In this document: piece after piece, positions 24,158 through 32,966 of the stretch
Layout of the letters: each line of letters opens with the position of its first letter
Numbering within the stretch: the first letter of the stretch is position 1
Made by a program: the position numbers and the translations under genes
The notes under the pieces: model-generated
What the model was told of the DNA's origin: nothing
Databases searched by the model: none
Seen by the model: only the letters and a program-made list of their open reading frames with translations
NCBI GenBank assembly: GCA_900543445.1
Contig: UQRC01000026.1
Location: forward strand, 1 to 40,662
DNA length: 40,662 nucleotides
Reading direction: 5' to 3'
From: an uncultured Lachnobacterium sp.
Lineage (GTDB): Bacteria; Bacillota; Clostridia; Lachnospirales; Lachnospiraceae

Positions 24158-25780
24158 ATGCCAGAACAATTGCAGAAAATCATCAACCGTGTGGTTGAAT
24201 GGTGGAAGAAATTTAATACAAAGCAGAAGGCTTTAATGATCAGTCTGACAAGCATCGTGATCGTGGCGCTTGTGATTCTTGGCGTGGTGATGACAAGACC
24301 TACCTATACGACACTGATTGATTGCGAAAATGCGAAAAGTGCCAGTCAGGTCAAGGAAATCCTTGATGCGGACGGAACGATTGATTATAAAGTATCGAAT
24401 TCTACGCATTTTGAAGTTAATGTCAAGGATGAGAGTGCAGCAAATATGCTGCTGGGATCCAATGATATTGCGACTGCAGGATACGATATTTCTAAGGCAG
24501 ATGTCTCATCTGTTGTGGATGGAAGTTTTTCCCGTACAGAGGCAGATAAGCAGAAACTGAATAAGGCATATCTGGAGCAGAAGCTGCAGGAGGACCTTGC
24601 AGCAAACGACCTGATCAATTCTGCGAAGGTTTCCTTAGATCTTCCGACCGATGACGGAACTTTGATTTCCAGAATGCAGGAGGGATCTGCGAGTGTATCT
24701 CTTGATCTCAAGAGTGATATGGATGAGGATCAGGCGTATTCGATTGCACGTTTTGTTGCGACACAGATCGGCAACGAATCAACGAAGAATATTACGATTC
24801 TTGACCAGAAGACTTCAATGCTTCTGTATTCCGGAGCGGATCAGGATTCCGCTTCCTCGGTTGTTTCAACCAACCTGAGCACGAAGCAGAAGACACAGAA
24901 CATGGTAAAGGATGAGGTTAAGAATGTCCTCGTGAAGTCCGGTATTTTCTCGGATGTGCAGGTCGGAATCAATCTGGACATGAATTTTGATTCGGTGAAG
25001 AAAAATTCGGTTGTATATTCCCATAATGACGGAATGGATAATGGTGAGATTACAAGCCGCTCGGAGTACCAGGCGGATGCCACCGGCGGACAGGCTGCGG
25101 TTCCAGGAACGGATTCCAATGATGATACACCAACTTATGTGACACAGGATGGCGAGATTACGGAATCTTCTGTGTCGGATGTTGATACACAGTATGCACC
25201 GAATAAGGAAGAAACAGAGACAATCAACAATGGTGGAACGGTTGATTATACAACGAGTTCCGTTGCCGTATCAGCGACCAGATGGGTTGTCTATGATGAG
25301 GATGAACTTAAGGCAAGCGGTCAGCTTGACGGAACGACGTTCGAAGCGTTTAAGGCGGCACACAGTGATCCGGTACAGGTACAGGCAGATCAGGAATATA
25401 TTGATATGATCGCCAAAGCGACCGGTTTTGATACCAATAATATTTCTTTTGTCTGCTACGAGCGTCCACAGTTTGTGGAATCGAGCAGCAAAGGCATCGG
25501 TCTGACGGATATCTTACAGATCGCGCTTGCAGTATTGATCTTTGCATTACTTGGATATGTGGTGTTCCGAAGCACCAGAAAGCAGGTCGAGGAGGAAATC
25601 GAGCCGGAACTTTCTGTGGATGCATTGCTTGAGTCAACAGCAAATACAGGAGATGAGCTTGAGAATATCGGCTATTCGGAGAAATCAGAGACACGTGTTC
25701 TGATTGAAAAATTTGTGGATGAAAATCCGGATGCGGCAGCGTTGTTGCTGCGCAACTGGTTAAATGAGGATTGGGAGTAA
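24158..25780 (+). CDS. fliF: flagellar MS-ring protein FliF
   Basis: 540 residues. FliF builds the membrane/supramembrane ring on which the basal body assembles. Two transmembrane segments are visible, at about residues 24-45 (ALMISLTSIVIVALVILGV) and 450-470 (ILQIALAVLIFALLGYVVF). Between them is the ring-building region with the conserved KLNKAYLEQKLQEDL and SAKVSLDLP. The extreme C-terminus AALLLRNWLNEDWE is the FliG-binding tail. The Ser/Thr/Asp-rich middle (about 280-370) is the variable beta-collar region. Confidence 0.96.
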   Translation: MPEQLQKIINRVVEWWKKFNTKQKALMISLTSIVIVALVILGVVMTRPTYTTLIDCENAKSASQVKEILDADGTIDYKVSNSTHFEVNVKDESAANMLLGSNDIATAGYDISKADVSSVVDGSFSRTEADKQKLNKAYLEQKLQEDLAANDLINSAKVSLDLPTDDGTLISRMQEGSASVSLDLKSDMDEDQAYSIARFVATQIGNESTKNITILDQKTSMLLYSGADQDSASSVVSTNLSTKQKTQNMVKDEVKNVLVKSGIFSDVQVGINLDMNFDSVKKNSVVYSHNDGMDNGEITSRSEYQADATGGQAAVPGTDSNDDTPTYVTQDGEITESSVSDVDTQYAPNKEETETINNGGTVDYTTSSVAVSATRWVVYDEDELKASGQLDGTTFEAFKAAHSDPVQVQADQEYIDMIAKATGFDTNNISFVCYERPQFVESSSKGIGLTDILQIALAVLIFALLGYVVFRSTRKQVEEEIEPELSVDALLESTANTGDELENIGYSEKSETRVLIEKFVDENPDAAALLLRNWLNEDWE

Positions 25781-25783
25781 GGT

Positions 25784-26788
25784 ATGAGCGAATCTTATAC
25801 AGGAGTGCAGAAAGCAGCAATTCTTCTCATTACGTTGGGACCGGAGAAGGCTGCTACAATCTTTAAGCACCTGAAAGAAGATGAAATTGAAGAACTCACA
25901 CTTGAGATTGCGAATACGAGGAGTGTATCCCCGCAGACGAAGGAAGAGGTATTGGAGGAGTTTTATCAGGTATGTCTTGCGCAGCAATATATTGCGGAAG
26001 GTGGTATCGGATATGCAAAGGAACTTCTTGAGAAGGCTCTTGGAAGTGACAAGGCACAGGGCGTTATTGCCAAACTGACCGCTTCTCTTCAGGTTCGCCC
26101 GTTTGAGTTTGTACGCAAAACGGATCCGAGTCAGCTGCTCAACTTTATTCAGGATGAGCATCCGCAGACGATTGCGATGATTCTGTCATACTTATCGCCT
26201 TCACAGGCATCGATGGTGCTTAGTGCTCTGCCACCGGAGAAACAGGCGGATGTTGCAAAGCGTATTGCGTTGATGGATCGCACATCGCCGGATGTCATCA
26301 AGGAAGTAGAACGGGTATTGGAGAGAAAGCTTGCTTCTCTTGTTAATCAGGATTACACGATCGTTGGTGGTATTGATGCGATCGTTAATATCTTAAACAG
26401 TGTCGACCGTGGAACGGAAAAACACATTATGGAGTCTCTGGAAATCGAAGAGCCGGAGCTTGCCGACGAGATCCGCAAGAAGATGTTCGTGTTCGAGGAT
26501 ATTTTGCTACTCGACGACCGTGCAATACAGCGTGTGCTGCGTGATGTTGAGAATGGAGATCTTGAACTTGCCCTTAAGAATACATCGGAAGAGGTCCAGA
26601 ATGTAGTATTCAAGAACCTGTCGAAGAGACTTGCGGCAATGATCAAAGAGGATATGGATTTTATGGGCCCGGTACGAATGAAGGATGTCGAGGAGGCACA
26701 GCAGAAGATTGTTGGTGTTATCCGAAAGCTCGAGGAAGCAGGAGATATCGTAATTTCCCGTGGCGGAGGAGACGATATCGTTGTCTAA
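25784..26788 (+). CDS. fliG: flagellar motor switch protein FliG
   Basis: 334 residues. FliG is the rotor protein that interacts with MotA and FliM to make torque. The N-terminal FliF-binding domain begins YTGVQKAAILLITLGPEKAATIFKHL. The middle carries the armadillo-like segment with EHPQTIAMILSYL, and the C-terminal torque domain has FEDILLLDDRAIQRVLRDV and MGPVRMKDVEEAQQKIVGVIR. It starts 4 nt after fliF and its last 8 nt overlap the fliH start. Confidence 0.97.
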   Translation: MSESYTGVQKAAILLITLGPEKAATIFKHLKEDEIEELTLEIANTRSVSPQTKEEVLEEFYQVCLAQQYIAEGGIGYAKELLEKALGSDKAQGVIAKLTASLQVRPFEFVRKTDPSQLLNFIQDEHPQTIAMILSYLSPSQASMVLSALPPEKQADVAKRIALMDRTSPDVIKEVERVLERKLASLVNQDYTIVGGIDAIVNILNSVDRGTEKHIMESLEIEEPELADEIRKKMFVFEDILLLDDRAIQRVLRDVENGDLELALKNTSEEVQNVVFKNLSKRLAAMIKEDMDFMGPVRMKDVEEAQQKIVGVIRKLEEAGDIVISRGGGDDIVV

Positions 26789-27596
26789 TTTATTAAAACA
26801 ATGCTTTGTGGTGAATTCCACGCAGGGGAACAGAATTATCAATTCCGATCAGCATATGAAGGAGCGGATGGCGGGTGAAGGCCGGTCGTTATCGGAAGAA
26901 CCGGAAGGAGAACTGACCGGTTCTGCAGATGCGGCGGAAGAGGAGAGCCTTCCGACTTACGAGGAAGAAAAGGTTAAGCTGGAACAGCTTCGCAAGGCGA
27001 TGATCGCCGATGCGCAGACGATGGCAAACCAGATCACTTCGACAGCTCATTCGGAGGCAAACGGAATCTTAGATGCTGCCAAGCAGAGCGCGCAGCAATT
27101 ATTTGAGGAACAGAGAAAGCTCGGATATGAAGAGGGAAGACAGCAGAGTGAACAGGAACTGCAGGCAGTAAGAGGGCAGCTGGAACAGGAATATGAACAG
27201 AAGAAGGAACAACTACAGACGGAATACAATGAACGCATGGAACATATGGAGAGCGACATTGTAGATGCAGTGTCCCAGGTGTTTGAAAAAGTATTCCAGA
27301 TACAGTTTTCGGATAAGAGGGAAGTGCTTCTTGCACTTGTGAAAAATACACTTATGGATGTGGATGCGGGCAACAAGGTGCGCATTCATGTCAATGAGGC
27401 GGATCATCAGATGCTGATGGATCATTTAGATGAAATCCAGAAACAGGTCGGCGGAGATGTCGCAATCGAGTTTGTTCAGGAGAATAAATTTGAGGACGGA
27501 CAATGTCAGCTTGAGACGTCGTACGGCGTGTTTGACTGCGGACTGGACACGCAACTTATAAATCTGATCAAGGATATCCGCTCATTAGTTTCATAA
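26781..27596 (+). CDS. fliH: flagellar assembly protein FliH
   Basis: 271 residues from TTG 26781. FliH binds and regulates the export ATPase FliI. The TTG start (MSNLLKQCFVVN) is chosen because GGAGG (26765-26769) lies 11 nt upstream; the in-frame GTG at 26760 would overlap that site. A long Gln/Glu-rich coiled coil spans about residues 60-160 (SEQELQAVRGQLEQEYEQKK), followed by a globular C-terminal domain with VRIHVNEADHQMLMDHLDEI and the ending QCQLETSYGVFDCGLDTQL, typical of FliH/YscL. Confidence 0.88.
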   Translation: MSNLLKQCFVVNSTQGNRIINSDQHMKERMAGEGRSLSEEPEGELTGSADAAEEESLPTYEEEKVKLEQLRKAMIADAQTMANQITSTAHSEANGILDAAKQSAQQLFEEQRKLGYEEGRQQSEQELQAVRGQLEQEYEQKKEQLQTEYNERMEHMESDIVDAVSQVFEKVFQIQFSDKREVLLALVKNTLMDVDAGNKVRIHVNEADHQMLMDHLDEIQKQVGGDVAIEFVQENKFEDGQCQLETSYGVFDCGLDTQLINLIKDIRSLVS

Positions 27597-27607
27597 CCGG
27601 GGTACGA

Positions 27608-28921
27608 TTGACGTTGAGTGTAGCAGATAAGTATTTACAGCTTTTAGACAGACAATATTATAACAGTTACGGAAAGGTTGTTAAGGTTGTCGGCCTGACG
27701 ATCGAGTCCGTAGGACCGAAGGCGCGTCTTGGGGATCTGTGCAAGATTTATCCAGATGAGGATCGGGAGAATCATGTGATCGCGGAAGTGGTTGGATTCC
27801 ATGATTCCCAGCTTATTCTGATGCCGGTTGACAGCGTGGAGGGCGTTGGAGTTGGATGTATCGTAGAGAATACGGGACATCCATTATCTGTATTAGTAGG
27901 GGAAGAACTGCTTGGGCATACATTGGATGGTATCGGAAGAATCAGTGACGGGGATGTGGAGATCCACGGAGAATATTATCCGCTGGAACAGACACCGCCG
28001 GATCCGATGGAACGTGAGATTATCAGTGAGGTATTGCCGCTTGGTGTGAAGGCGGTTGATGGACTGATCACGGTAGGTAAGGGGCAGCGTATCGGTGTAT
28101 TTGCAGGTTCCGGAGTCGGTAAAAGTACACTTCTTGGTATGTTTGCCCGCAATACAAAGGCGGATATCAATGTGATCGCCCTGATCGGAGAGCGAGGCCG
28201 AGAGGTGCGCGAGTTTATTGAGCGTGATCTGGGACCGGAAGGTATGGCAAGATCGGTTGTTGTTGTGGCAACTTCTGACAAGCCTGCACTGATTCGAAAC
28301 AAGTGTGCAAAGACGGCAACAGCAGTGGCAGAATATTTCCGCGATCAGGGAAAAGATGTTCTGTTGATGATGGATTCTATGACGCGTTTTTCGCAGGCAC
28401 AGAGAGAAATCGGACTTGCGTCAGGAGAACCTCCGGTAACAAGAGGTTATCCGCCAAGCGTGTATTCGGAGATGCCGAAGCTGTTAGAGCGTGCGGGAAC
28501 CAATGATAAGGGATCCATTACCGGCCTGTATACGGTATTGGTCGATGGTGACGACTTCAATGAGCCGATTACTGATACAGCGCGTGGTATCTTAGACGGA
28601 CATATCATGCTTGACCGTAAACTTGGACATAAGAATCATTATCCTGCGATTGATATCTTACAGAGTATTTCCCGTGTCATGAGTTCAATCGTAACAAAGG
28701 AGCATAAGGCACTTGCGGGAAAATTAAAAAATGTTCTTGCAACCTACAATGAGGCGGAGGATCTGATCAACATCGGCGCCTACAAGAGCGGTTCCAATCC
28801 GGAGATTGATTACGCAATCCGCAAGATCAAGGATGTGAATACATTTCTTTGTCAGGGAACGGATGAGAAGTTTGCTTTTGACGAGGAAATCAAGCTGCTT
28901 GCAGATGTGTTTGCAGATTAG
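27608..28921 (+). CDS. fliI: flagellum-specific export ATPase FliI
   Basis: 437 residues, family length. It is the F1-beta-like hexameric ATPase of flagellar export. Walker A lies in GVFAGSGVGKSTLLGM, followed by LIGERGREVREFIERDLG, Walker B DVLLMMDSMTRFSQAQREI, and GEPPVTRGYPPSVYSEMPKL. It starts at TTG 27608 with CCGGGG upstream, 11 nt after fliH. Confidence 0.96.
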   Translation: MTLSVADKYLQLLDRQYYNSYGKVVKVVGLTIESVGPKARLGDLCKIYPDEDRENHVIAEVVGFHDSQLILMPVDSVEGVGVGCIVENTGHPLSVLVGEELLGHTLDGIGRISDGDVEIHGEYYPLEQTPPDPMEREIISEVLPLGVKAVDGLITVGKGQRIGVFAGSGVGKSTLLGMFARNTKADINVIALIGERGREVREFIERDLGPEGMARSVVVVATSDKPALIRNKCAKTATAVAEYFRDQGKDVLLMMDSMTRFSQAQREIGLASGEPPVTRGYPPSVYSEMPKLLERAGTNDKGSITGLYTVLVDGDDFNEPITDTARGILDGHIMLDRKLGHKNHYPAIDILQSISRVMSSIVTKEHKALAGKLKNVLATYNEAEDLINIGAYKSGSNPEIDYAIRKIKDVNTFLCQGTDEKFAFDEEIKLLADVFAD

Positions 28922-28940
28922 GAAAGTGGTTGAGTAAGTT

Positions 28941-29378
28941 ATGGCGAAATTTGTATATCGCATGCAGAATATTTTGAATATCAAACAGAAACTTGAGACG
29001 CAGGCACAGATGGCGTACAGTATCGCGAATCAGAGATATCTGGATGAGCAGAAGGTACTGCAACAGTATCTGATCCGCAGAGTCGGATATGAGAAACAGT
29101 TAAAAGAGGCTGTGCAGGGGAATCTTGATCTGCAGGAAGTTGCGCATGCACGTGCCAATGTCAATGATATGAAAACGATCGTGCGGCGTCAGATGATGAA
29201 TGTTCATACGGCGGAGAAAGAGATGGAAGATGCGCGTGCCGCTTTAAATGAAGTGATGCAGGAGCGCAAGGTGCAGGAGAAGCTGCGGGAGAAAGCGTTT
29301 GAAGAATTCAAGCAGGAGCTCGCTGCAGCGGAGACAAAAGAGATCGATGAGCTGGTAAGCTACACATATAACAAATAG
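28941..29378 (+). CDS. fliJ: flagellar export protein FliJ
   Basis: 145 residues, nearly all alpha-helical, consistent with the FliJ antiparallel coiled coil. It begins AKFVYRMQNILNIKQKLETQ, matching FliJ N-termini (F-x-Y-R-M-x-x-I-L). In the export apparatus FliJ links the FliI ring to the FlhA gate and recycles chaperones. Position right after fliI supports the call. The ribosome site is weak. Confidence 0.88.
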   Translation: MAKFVYRMQNILNIKQKLETQAQMAYSIANQRYLDEQKVLQQYLIRRVGYEKQLKEAVQGNLDLQEVAHARANVNDMKTIVRRQMMNVHTAEKEMEDARAALNEVMQERKVQEKLREKAFEEFKQELAAAETKEIDELVSYTYNK

Positions 29379-29388
29379 AGGAAAATTT

Positions 29389-30171
29389 ATGCCATTTAAA
29401 AAGAAAAAGAATGAAACTGAGATGACAGCAGAACAAAATCCGCAAGAGGAAGAAGAGAAGGCGGGAGGCAAGCTGGTACTTGCGTTGGTTACCATCCTTA
29501 TTATTGCAATTTGGCTCGGTATTATCGCAATTCTGATCAAGACGGATGTTGGCGGATTTGGATCATCGATTTTATATCCGGTGTTAAAGGATGTGCCGTA
29601 TATCAATAAGATATTGCCGACGGTGGATAATTCCGATCTTCCGACGGAGAATACACAGTACCGGTACGGTTCTCTTGATGAAGCGGTTGCGCGGATCAAG
29701 GAACTGGAACTCGAATTGGACGGTGCGAAAGCAAACGAACAGAAAGATTCTGAGACGATTGACAATCTGAATGAACAGATCGACGATCTCTCAAGCTATA
29801 AAGAAGACGAGGCGGCGTTCGAAAAAGAAAAAGAAAAATTCTATGAAGAGGTTGTTTTTTCGGATAATGCGCCCGATATAAATGAATATAAGACTTATTA
29901 TGAGAGCATTGATCCAAAGAATGCAGAAGTCTTATATAAACAAGTAGTAGAACAGATTACCTACGATGATGAGGTTAAAGATTATGCTGACACTTACTCC
30001 AAAATGAAGCCGAAGGAGGCGGCTGCCATCTTTGATACGATGACAGACAATCTTGGGCTGGTTGCCGATATTATGAAGAATATGGGCACGGAGGAGCGAG
30101 GCAAGATCCTTGGTAAGATGGATGCGACGACTGCGGCGAAGCTGACGGAAATCATGGAACCGACGAAGTAG
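29389..30171 (+). CDS. MotE/YlxF-like membrane protein with coiled coil and MgtE-N-like domain
   Basis: 260 residues. A short basic/acidic cytoplasmic start, one transmembrane helix at about 29-48 (LVLALVTILIIAIWLGIIAI), a coiled coil at about 95-160 (ARIKELELELDGAKANEQKD), and a C-terminal helical domain (MKPKEAAAIFDTMTDNLGLV, MGTEERGKILGKMDATTAAK) like the MgtE N-terminal domain. This architecture and the slot between fliJ and fliK correspond to ylxF in Bacillus and motE-like proteins elsewhere, which assist stator or motor assembly. The exact role here is inferred. Confidence 0.8.
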   Translation: MPFKKKKNETEMTAEQNPQEEEEKAGGKLVLALVTILIIAIWLGIIAILIKTDVGGFGSSILYPVLKDVPYINKILPTVDNSDLPTENTQYRYGSLDEAVARIKELELELDGAKANEQKDSETIDNLNEQIDDLSSYKEDEAAFEKEKEKFYEEVVFSDNAPDINEYKTYYESIDPKNAEVLYKQVVEQITYDDEVKDYADTYSKMKPKEAAAIFDTMTDNLGLVADIMKNMGTEERGKILGKMDATTAAKLTEIMEPTK

Positions 30172-30179
30172 GAATCTGT

Positions 30180-30200
30180 CAGATTTCATTTAGAAATCTG
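30180..30200 (+). repeat. small intercistronic hairpin before fliK
   Basis: CAGATTTC (30180-30187) pairs perfectly with GAAATCTG (30193-30200) around ATTTA. No T-tract follows, so it is more likely an mRNA processing or stability site than a terminator. Confidence 0.45.
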
Positions 30201-30226
30201 CTATGTCAAAGAAAGGAGGAACATAT

Positions 30227-31666
30227 TTGACCAGTGCAAATGTATTTAATCTGGGTTCTGTAGGTCAGGGTCAGAATTTAAATGCAAATGCTGCAACAAG
30301 CAAAACAAAGGTTGAAAATTCAGGCGCTGCGGCTGCGTTTTCGTCGATTATGAATGGCAACTACTCTACAAATCATACTGCAAATACCAAAGATATTGTG
30401 CAGACATCCATTAAGACGAATGATACAGACCGCGCGCAGAATTCGTACACACAGTATTCCGGCAGAGATACGAAGATTGCTTCGGCAACGATGAATGACA
30501 AGATTAGTAAAGCGGCAGATCAGCTTGATGATTTTGATCAGAAGGTTGTCGCAAAGGTCGCTGAGGATCTTGGCGTGGATGAGGAAGCGGTACGGACTGC
30601 GATGGAAATACTTGGAATTACAGCCTTTGGTCTTATGGATCCACAGAATCTGGCGCAACTGACAGTAGAACTGACTGGTGCATCGACACCGGAAAATTTA
30701 TTACTTCAGCCTCAGTTTGTTGATCTTATGCAGGATATGCAGAGCATTTCCGGTGAATTGATGGATCAATTGGATCTGATGCCGGAAGAAATGCAGAAAT
30801 TACTTGCACAGATGGATACGCTTGAAACACCTCAGGTGCTTGAGGATGCCTCTTTTGCAGAGGTTATGAATCAGGCGGCAGAGCAGAATGCACAACCGGA
30901 TGTGACGGTGAATGCAGATAACACTCAGGCGGATGAAATTGTGGATACAGATGCTTCAATACAGCCGGGGGATGCAAATGTGGCAGAACCGGTCGCTGAG
31001 GAAGCAAAACAATCCGGACAATTCAGTTCGGACAGTGATGGCAGCAATGCAGAAAATCTGGCACAGCATGAAAATGAAGTTCACACTTCAGATCGAACGG
31101 ATGCTCATGTGACAGAACAGACACCGGAAATGGTGTTTACAACCGATCAGATTTTGAATGAAAGTATGGTACAGGCGGAGGACACTTCTTATCTGCCGAT
31201 TGATACGATGGATCTGATCGAACAGTTTGCAGAGAATGTGAAGGTGACAGTGGCAGAGAATGCCTCATCGATGGAGATGCAGCTGAACCCGGAGAATCTC
31301 GGCAAAGTATATCTTCAGATTTCTTCCGAACAGGGAAGTGTCCGTGCACAGATCGCGGCGAGCAACGAAGCTGTTAAGGCTGCACTTGAAATACAGGTCG
31401 CAGAGCTTCGGGAGACACTCGAGCAGTCGGGAATCAAGGTGGATTCTATTGAAGTGACCGTTGCGTCACACGAATTTGAGCGAAATCTTGAACAGGGACA
31501 GAGCCGCGAGTTTGAAGAAGGACAAAGACAACAGGAACAGCAGTCACAGAGAAGAAACATTAATTTATCCTCGCTGGATGAGTTGTCTTCACTGATGACA
31601 GAAGAGGAAGCCTTAGTTGCCCAGATCATGAAGGACAACGGAAACTCAGTTGATTTGACTGCATAA
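30227..31666 (+). CDS. fliK: flagellar hook-length control protein FliK
   Basis: 479 residues from TTG 30227, which sits 7 nt after AGGAGG (30214-30219); the in-frame ATG at 30203 lies before that site. The N-terminal two thirds are low-complexity, Asn/Gln/Asp-rich and presumably the extended ruler. The conserved C-terminal domain (about 330-420) reads ENVKVTVAENASSMEMQLNP, ENLGKVYLQISSEQGSVRAQ and ALEIQVAELRETLEQSGIKV, which is the substrate-specificity switch region that contacts FlhB. The tail is Gln/Arg-rich. Confidence 0.92.
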   Translation: MTSANVFNLGSVGQGQNLNANAATSKTKVENSGAAAAFSSIMNGNYSTNHTANTKDIVQTSIKTNDTDRAQNSYTQYSGRDTKIASATMNDKISKAADQLDDFDQKVVAKVAEDLGVDEEAVRTAMEILGITAFGLMDPQNLAQLTVELTGASTPENLLLQPQFVDLMQDMQSISGELMDQLDLMPEEMQKLLAQMDTLETPQVLEDASFAEVMNQAAEQNAQPDVTVNADNTQADEIVDTDASIQPGDANVAEPVAEEAKQSGQFSSDSDGSNAENLAQHENEVHTSDRTDAHVTEQTPEMVFTTDQILNESMVQAEDTSYLPIDTMDLIEQFAENVKVTVAENASSMEMQLNPENLGKVYLQISSEQGSVRAQIAASNEAVKAALEIQVAELRETLEQSGIKVDSIEVTVASHEFERNLEQGQSREFEEGQRQQEQQSQRRNINLSSLDELSSLMTEEEALVAQIMKDNGNSVDLTA

Positions 31667-31677
31667 GGAGGAACAAT

Positions 31678-32490
31678 ATGGCAACAACATATACCGCTGC
31701 GGTAGATAACGGTAAGTTGGTAACGGATTATCAGGCAAAGAAGAAGGCGGAAGAAGCCGATAAGAATAGTGGTTCATCCCTTGGGTATGACCAGTTTTTA
31801 ACGCTTCTTTGTGCGGAAATGCAGTATCAGGATCCACTGGAACCAACAAGCAACACAGAGTATGTTGCACAGCTTGCTACATTCTCGCAGCTCGAGGCTA
31901 CGTTATCCATGCAGCAGACACAGGAAAATGAGATGGCAAACGCTTTGGTCGGTAAACAGGTAATTCTGAAGGTTGCAGATGAAACGACCGGCAAAGAAAA
32001 TTATGTCAACGGTAAAGTCGATTATATCATGTATCAGGAAGACGGAAGCGTTATGCTCAGCGTGAATAACCGTCTGTACAACATTGATACGCTGGATACG
32101 GTTGCAGATGAAAGCTATTATGAGGCGGTTACAACTGCGAAAACATTCAGTGATATGGTCGGTCAGCTTCCGGATATTGAGAATATTAATGAGAGCTACG
32201 AGAAGGCGATCCAGCAGATCAGGGATGTGTATGACGGAATGACTTCTTACCAGCAGAAATATGTGGACAGTGATGATCTGACAAAGCTGGAAAATTATGA
32301 GAAGCGTCTTGCGGAAATCAAGAAGGCACATGAGGGCGAAAGCGGCGAGAAGACAGACACGGATAATACGACAGATAACACGGAGAACGGGACGACCGAT
32401 GTTGTAGACAAGACCGATACTGACAACGATGCGAATACGGATAACAATACGAATGCGGACAGCAAAACAGAGACGGAGGCGAATGCATGA
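31678..32490 (+). CDS. flgD: flagellar hook capping protein FlgD with Asp/Thr/Asn-rich tail
   Basis: 270 residues. FlgD caps the growing hook and is needed for hook subunit insertion. The N-terminal signature LGYDQFLTLLCAEMQYQDPL and EPTSNTEYVAQLATFSQLEA is unmistakable. A short beta domain follows (GKQVILKVADETTGKENYVN). A helical insert lies at about 155-218, and residues 219-270 form a repetitive acidic tail of T, D, N and E (EKTDTDNTTDNTENGTTDVV). The usual FlgD tandem Ig-like/FlgD C-domain is reduced or absent. The stop overlaps the next start (ATGA). Confidence 0.9.
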   Translation: MATTYTAAVDNGKLVTDYQAKKKAEEADKNSGSSLGYDQFLTLLCAEMQYQDPLEPTSNTEYVAQLATFSQLEATLSMQQTQENEMANALVGKQVILKVADETTGKENYVNGKVDYIMYQEDGSVMLSVNNRLYNIDTLDTVADESYYEAVTTAKTFSDMVGQLPDIENINESYEKAIQQIRDVYDGMTSYQQKYVDSDDLTKLENYEKRLAEIKKAHEGESGEKTDTDNTTDNTENGTTDVVDKTDTDNDANTDNNTNADSKTETEANA

Positions 32491-32891
32491 ATCCGATAGC
32501 CGGACAGTTTTCGTCGATCGAACAGGTCAGTGATCAATATTTAAATCAAAAAAATGTTAATCAATCTTCCAAAAAGTCCGATATATCATTTGAGGAAGTT
32601 TTAAGAAGACAACAGTCCCTGAGTACAACAGGGAGTGAAACGCTAAAGTTTTCAAAGCATGCCACGCAGCGACTGGAAAGTCGGGGCATCAGCCTGTCGG
32701 ATGAACAGAATGTGAGACTGCAGAGTGGTGTGGAGAAAGCGAGCGCAAAAGGGATTAACGAATCACTGGTTCTTGTCGATTCACTGGCATTTATCGTGAA
32801 TGTTCCGAACAAAACGGTTGTGACGGCGATGGATCAGACGGAAACACAATCAAATGTATTTACAAATATTGATGGCGCAGTAATTATGTAG
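32487..32891 (+). CDS. flagellar operon protein, TIGR02530 type
   Basis: 134 residues. The family fingerprint is FSKHATQRLESRGISLSDEQ followed by a Val/Lys-rich segment and VLVDSLAFIVNVPNKTVVTAMD, as in the small proteins found between flgD and flgE in Firmicutes. It probably acts in hook or rod assembly, but its molecular role is not established. It starts within the last codons of flgD, implying translational coupling. Confidence 0.85.
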   Translation: MNPIAGQFSSIEQVSDQYLNQKNVNQSSKKSDISFEEVLRRQQSLSTTGSETLKFSKHATQRLESRGISLSDEQNVRLQSGVEKASAKGINESLVLVDSLAFIVNVPNKTVVTAMDQTETQSNVFTNIDGAVIM

Positions 32892-32966
32892 CTGGACCTT
32901 ATGGAAGCTACGGTTTCTGACTGACAGAGGAAACCAAAGGATGCCATCACAGGAGGTCAATGTACT

